Shown piece after piece: positions 6,154 to 6,260 of a stretch of 6,260 bases of DNA; position 1 is the stretch's first letter; each line of letters opens with the position of its first letter. The notes beneath the pieces were generated by a model. The model saw only the letters and a program-made list of their open reading frames with translations, was not told the origin of the DNA and did not search any database. Origin of the DNA: Methanomassiliicoccales archaeon (GTDB lineage Archaea > Thermoplasmatota > Thermoplasmata > Methanomassiliicoccales > UBA472). Location of the stretch: positions 1 to 6,260 of the forward strand of contig JALOTM010000103.1 of the NCBI GenBank assembly GCA_025457905.1, read 5' to 3'. A program made the position numbers and the translations under genes.

Positions 6154-6260
6154 TCAGACGGCGGCGATGTGGCGAGGATGCACAATGGCCTCCAAGGCCA
6201 TGCCTACCGCTCCCCCCACCAGACCCATCTTGAAACCGGTGGCCAGACCGTATGCGCAAG
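6154..6260 (-). CDS. C-terminal fragment of a second propeller-type membrane protein paralog
   Basis: Only the last 34 residues and the TGA (6154-6156) are in the window; the rest lies beyond the right edge. The visible peptide includes AYGLATGFKMGLVGGAVGMA followed by LEAIVHPRHIAAV. Its TG-F-KMGLVG-(x)3-GMAL matches TG-L-KMGLVG-(x)3-GAVL at the end of the neighbouring 540-residue protein. The DNA is also alike: plus-strand 6217-6246 and 4520-4549 agree at 24 of 30 bases by my count. This gene is transcribed in the same direction, 62 bp upstream of its neighbour. Whether it also has a propeller domain cannot be seen here. Confidence 0.75.
   Translation of the reverse strand, partial: CAYGLATGFKMGLVGGAVGMALEAIVHPRHIAAV

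Noticed and set aside
6030..6233. Small plus-strand frame across the gap between the two paralogs
   Set aside because: It runs antisense over two supported genes and their promoter, and has basic low-complexity composition with no family signature.
1..6260. CRISPR array, tRNA/rRNA gene, insertion sequence or phage element
   Set aside because: No regularly spaced repeats, cloverleaf-like segments, transposase motifs or terminal inverted repeats were seen on reading both strands.

Overview
This 6.26 kb window looks archaeal. It carries RNA polymerase subunit Rpo7 (RpoE1), Spt4 (RpoE2), an archaeal-type GTP-dependent dephospho-CoA kinase (DUF359), and ribosomal proteins eS24 and eS31/S27ae in one tight operon. 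AT-rich TATA boxes precede genes in otherwise GC-rich DNA. Protein flavour and GC-rich codon use suggest a euryarchaeote of the Thermoplasmata/Methanomassiliicoccales kind, but that placement is inference and no marker here proves it.

Layout. Positions 1-171 (minus strand) hold the N-terminus of an MgtC/SapB (DUF4010-like) membrane protein that runs off the left edge. A 171-bp divergent intergenic region follows, with a clear TATA box at 286-295. Positions 343-2437 (plus) encode a membrane-bound proton-pumping pyrophosphatase (HppA) whose frame is broken near 1490: the two halves lie in different frames and a conserved stretch of roughly 17 residues is absent. After a T-rich terminator-like stretch and a new TATA box, positions 2567-4409 carry rpoE1-spt4-DUF359 kinase-rps24e-rps27ae, joined by 4-nt overlaps or a short gap. 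A 59-bp convergent gap with a pyrimidine tract and a hairpin separates this from a minus-strand gene (4469-6091). That gene encodes an unrecognised 540-residue membrane protein: one N-terminal anchor, a large beta-rich, propeller-like extracytoplasmic domain and about five C-terminal membrane helices. A second minus-strand gene (6154-6260, cut by the right edge) ends in a closely related C-terminal motif, so the two are tandem paralogs.

How it fits together. The central operon couples transcription machinery (Rpo7 stalk subunit, Spt4 elongation factor), CoA biosynthesis and two small-subunit ribosomal proteins, a known archaeal housekeeping arrangement. HppA would recover energy from the pyrophosphate made by biosynthesis, and its residues point to the K+-independent H+-pumping class, but as written the gene cannot give a normal protein. 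The least explained part is the propeller-plus-multi-helix paralog pair at the right. I see no CRISPR array, tRNA, rRNA, insertion sequence or integrated element. All gene-free gaps are under 175 bp.
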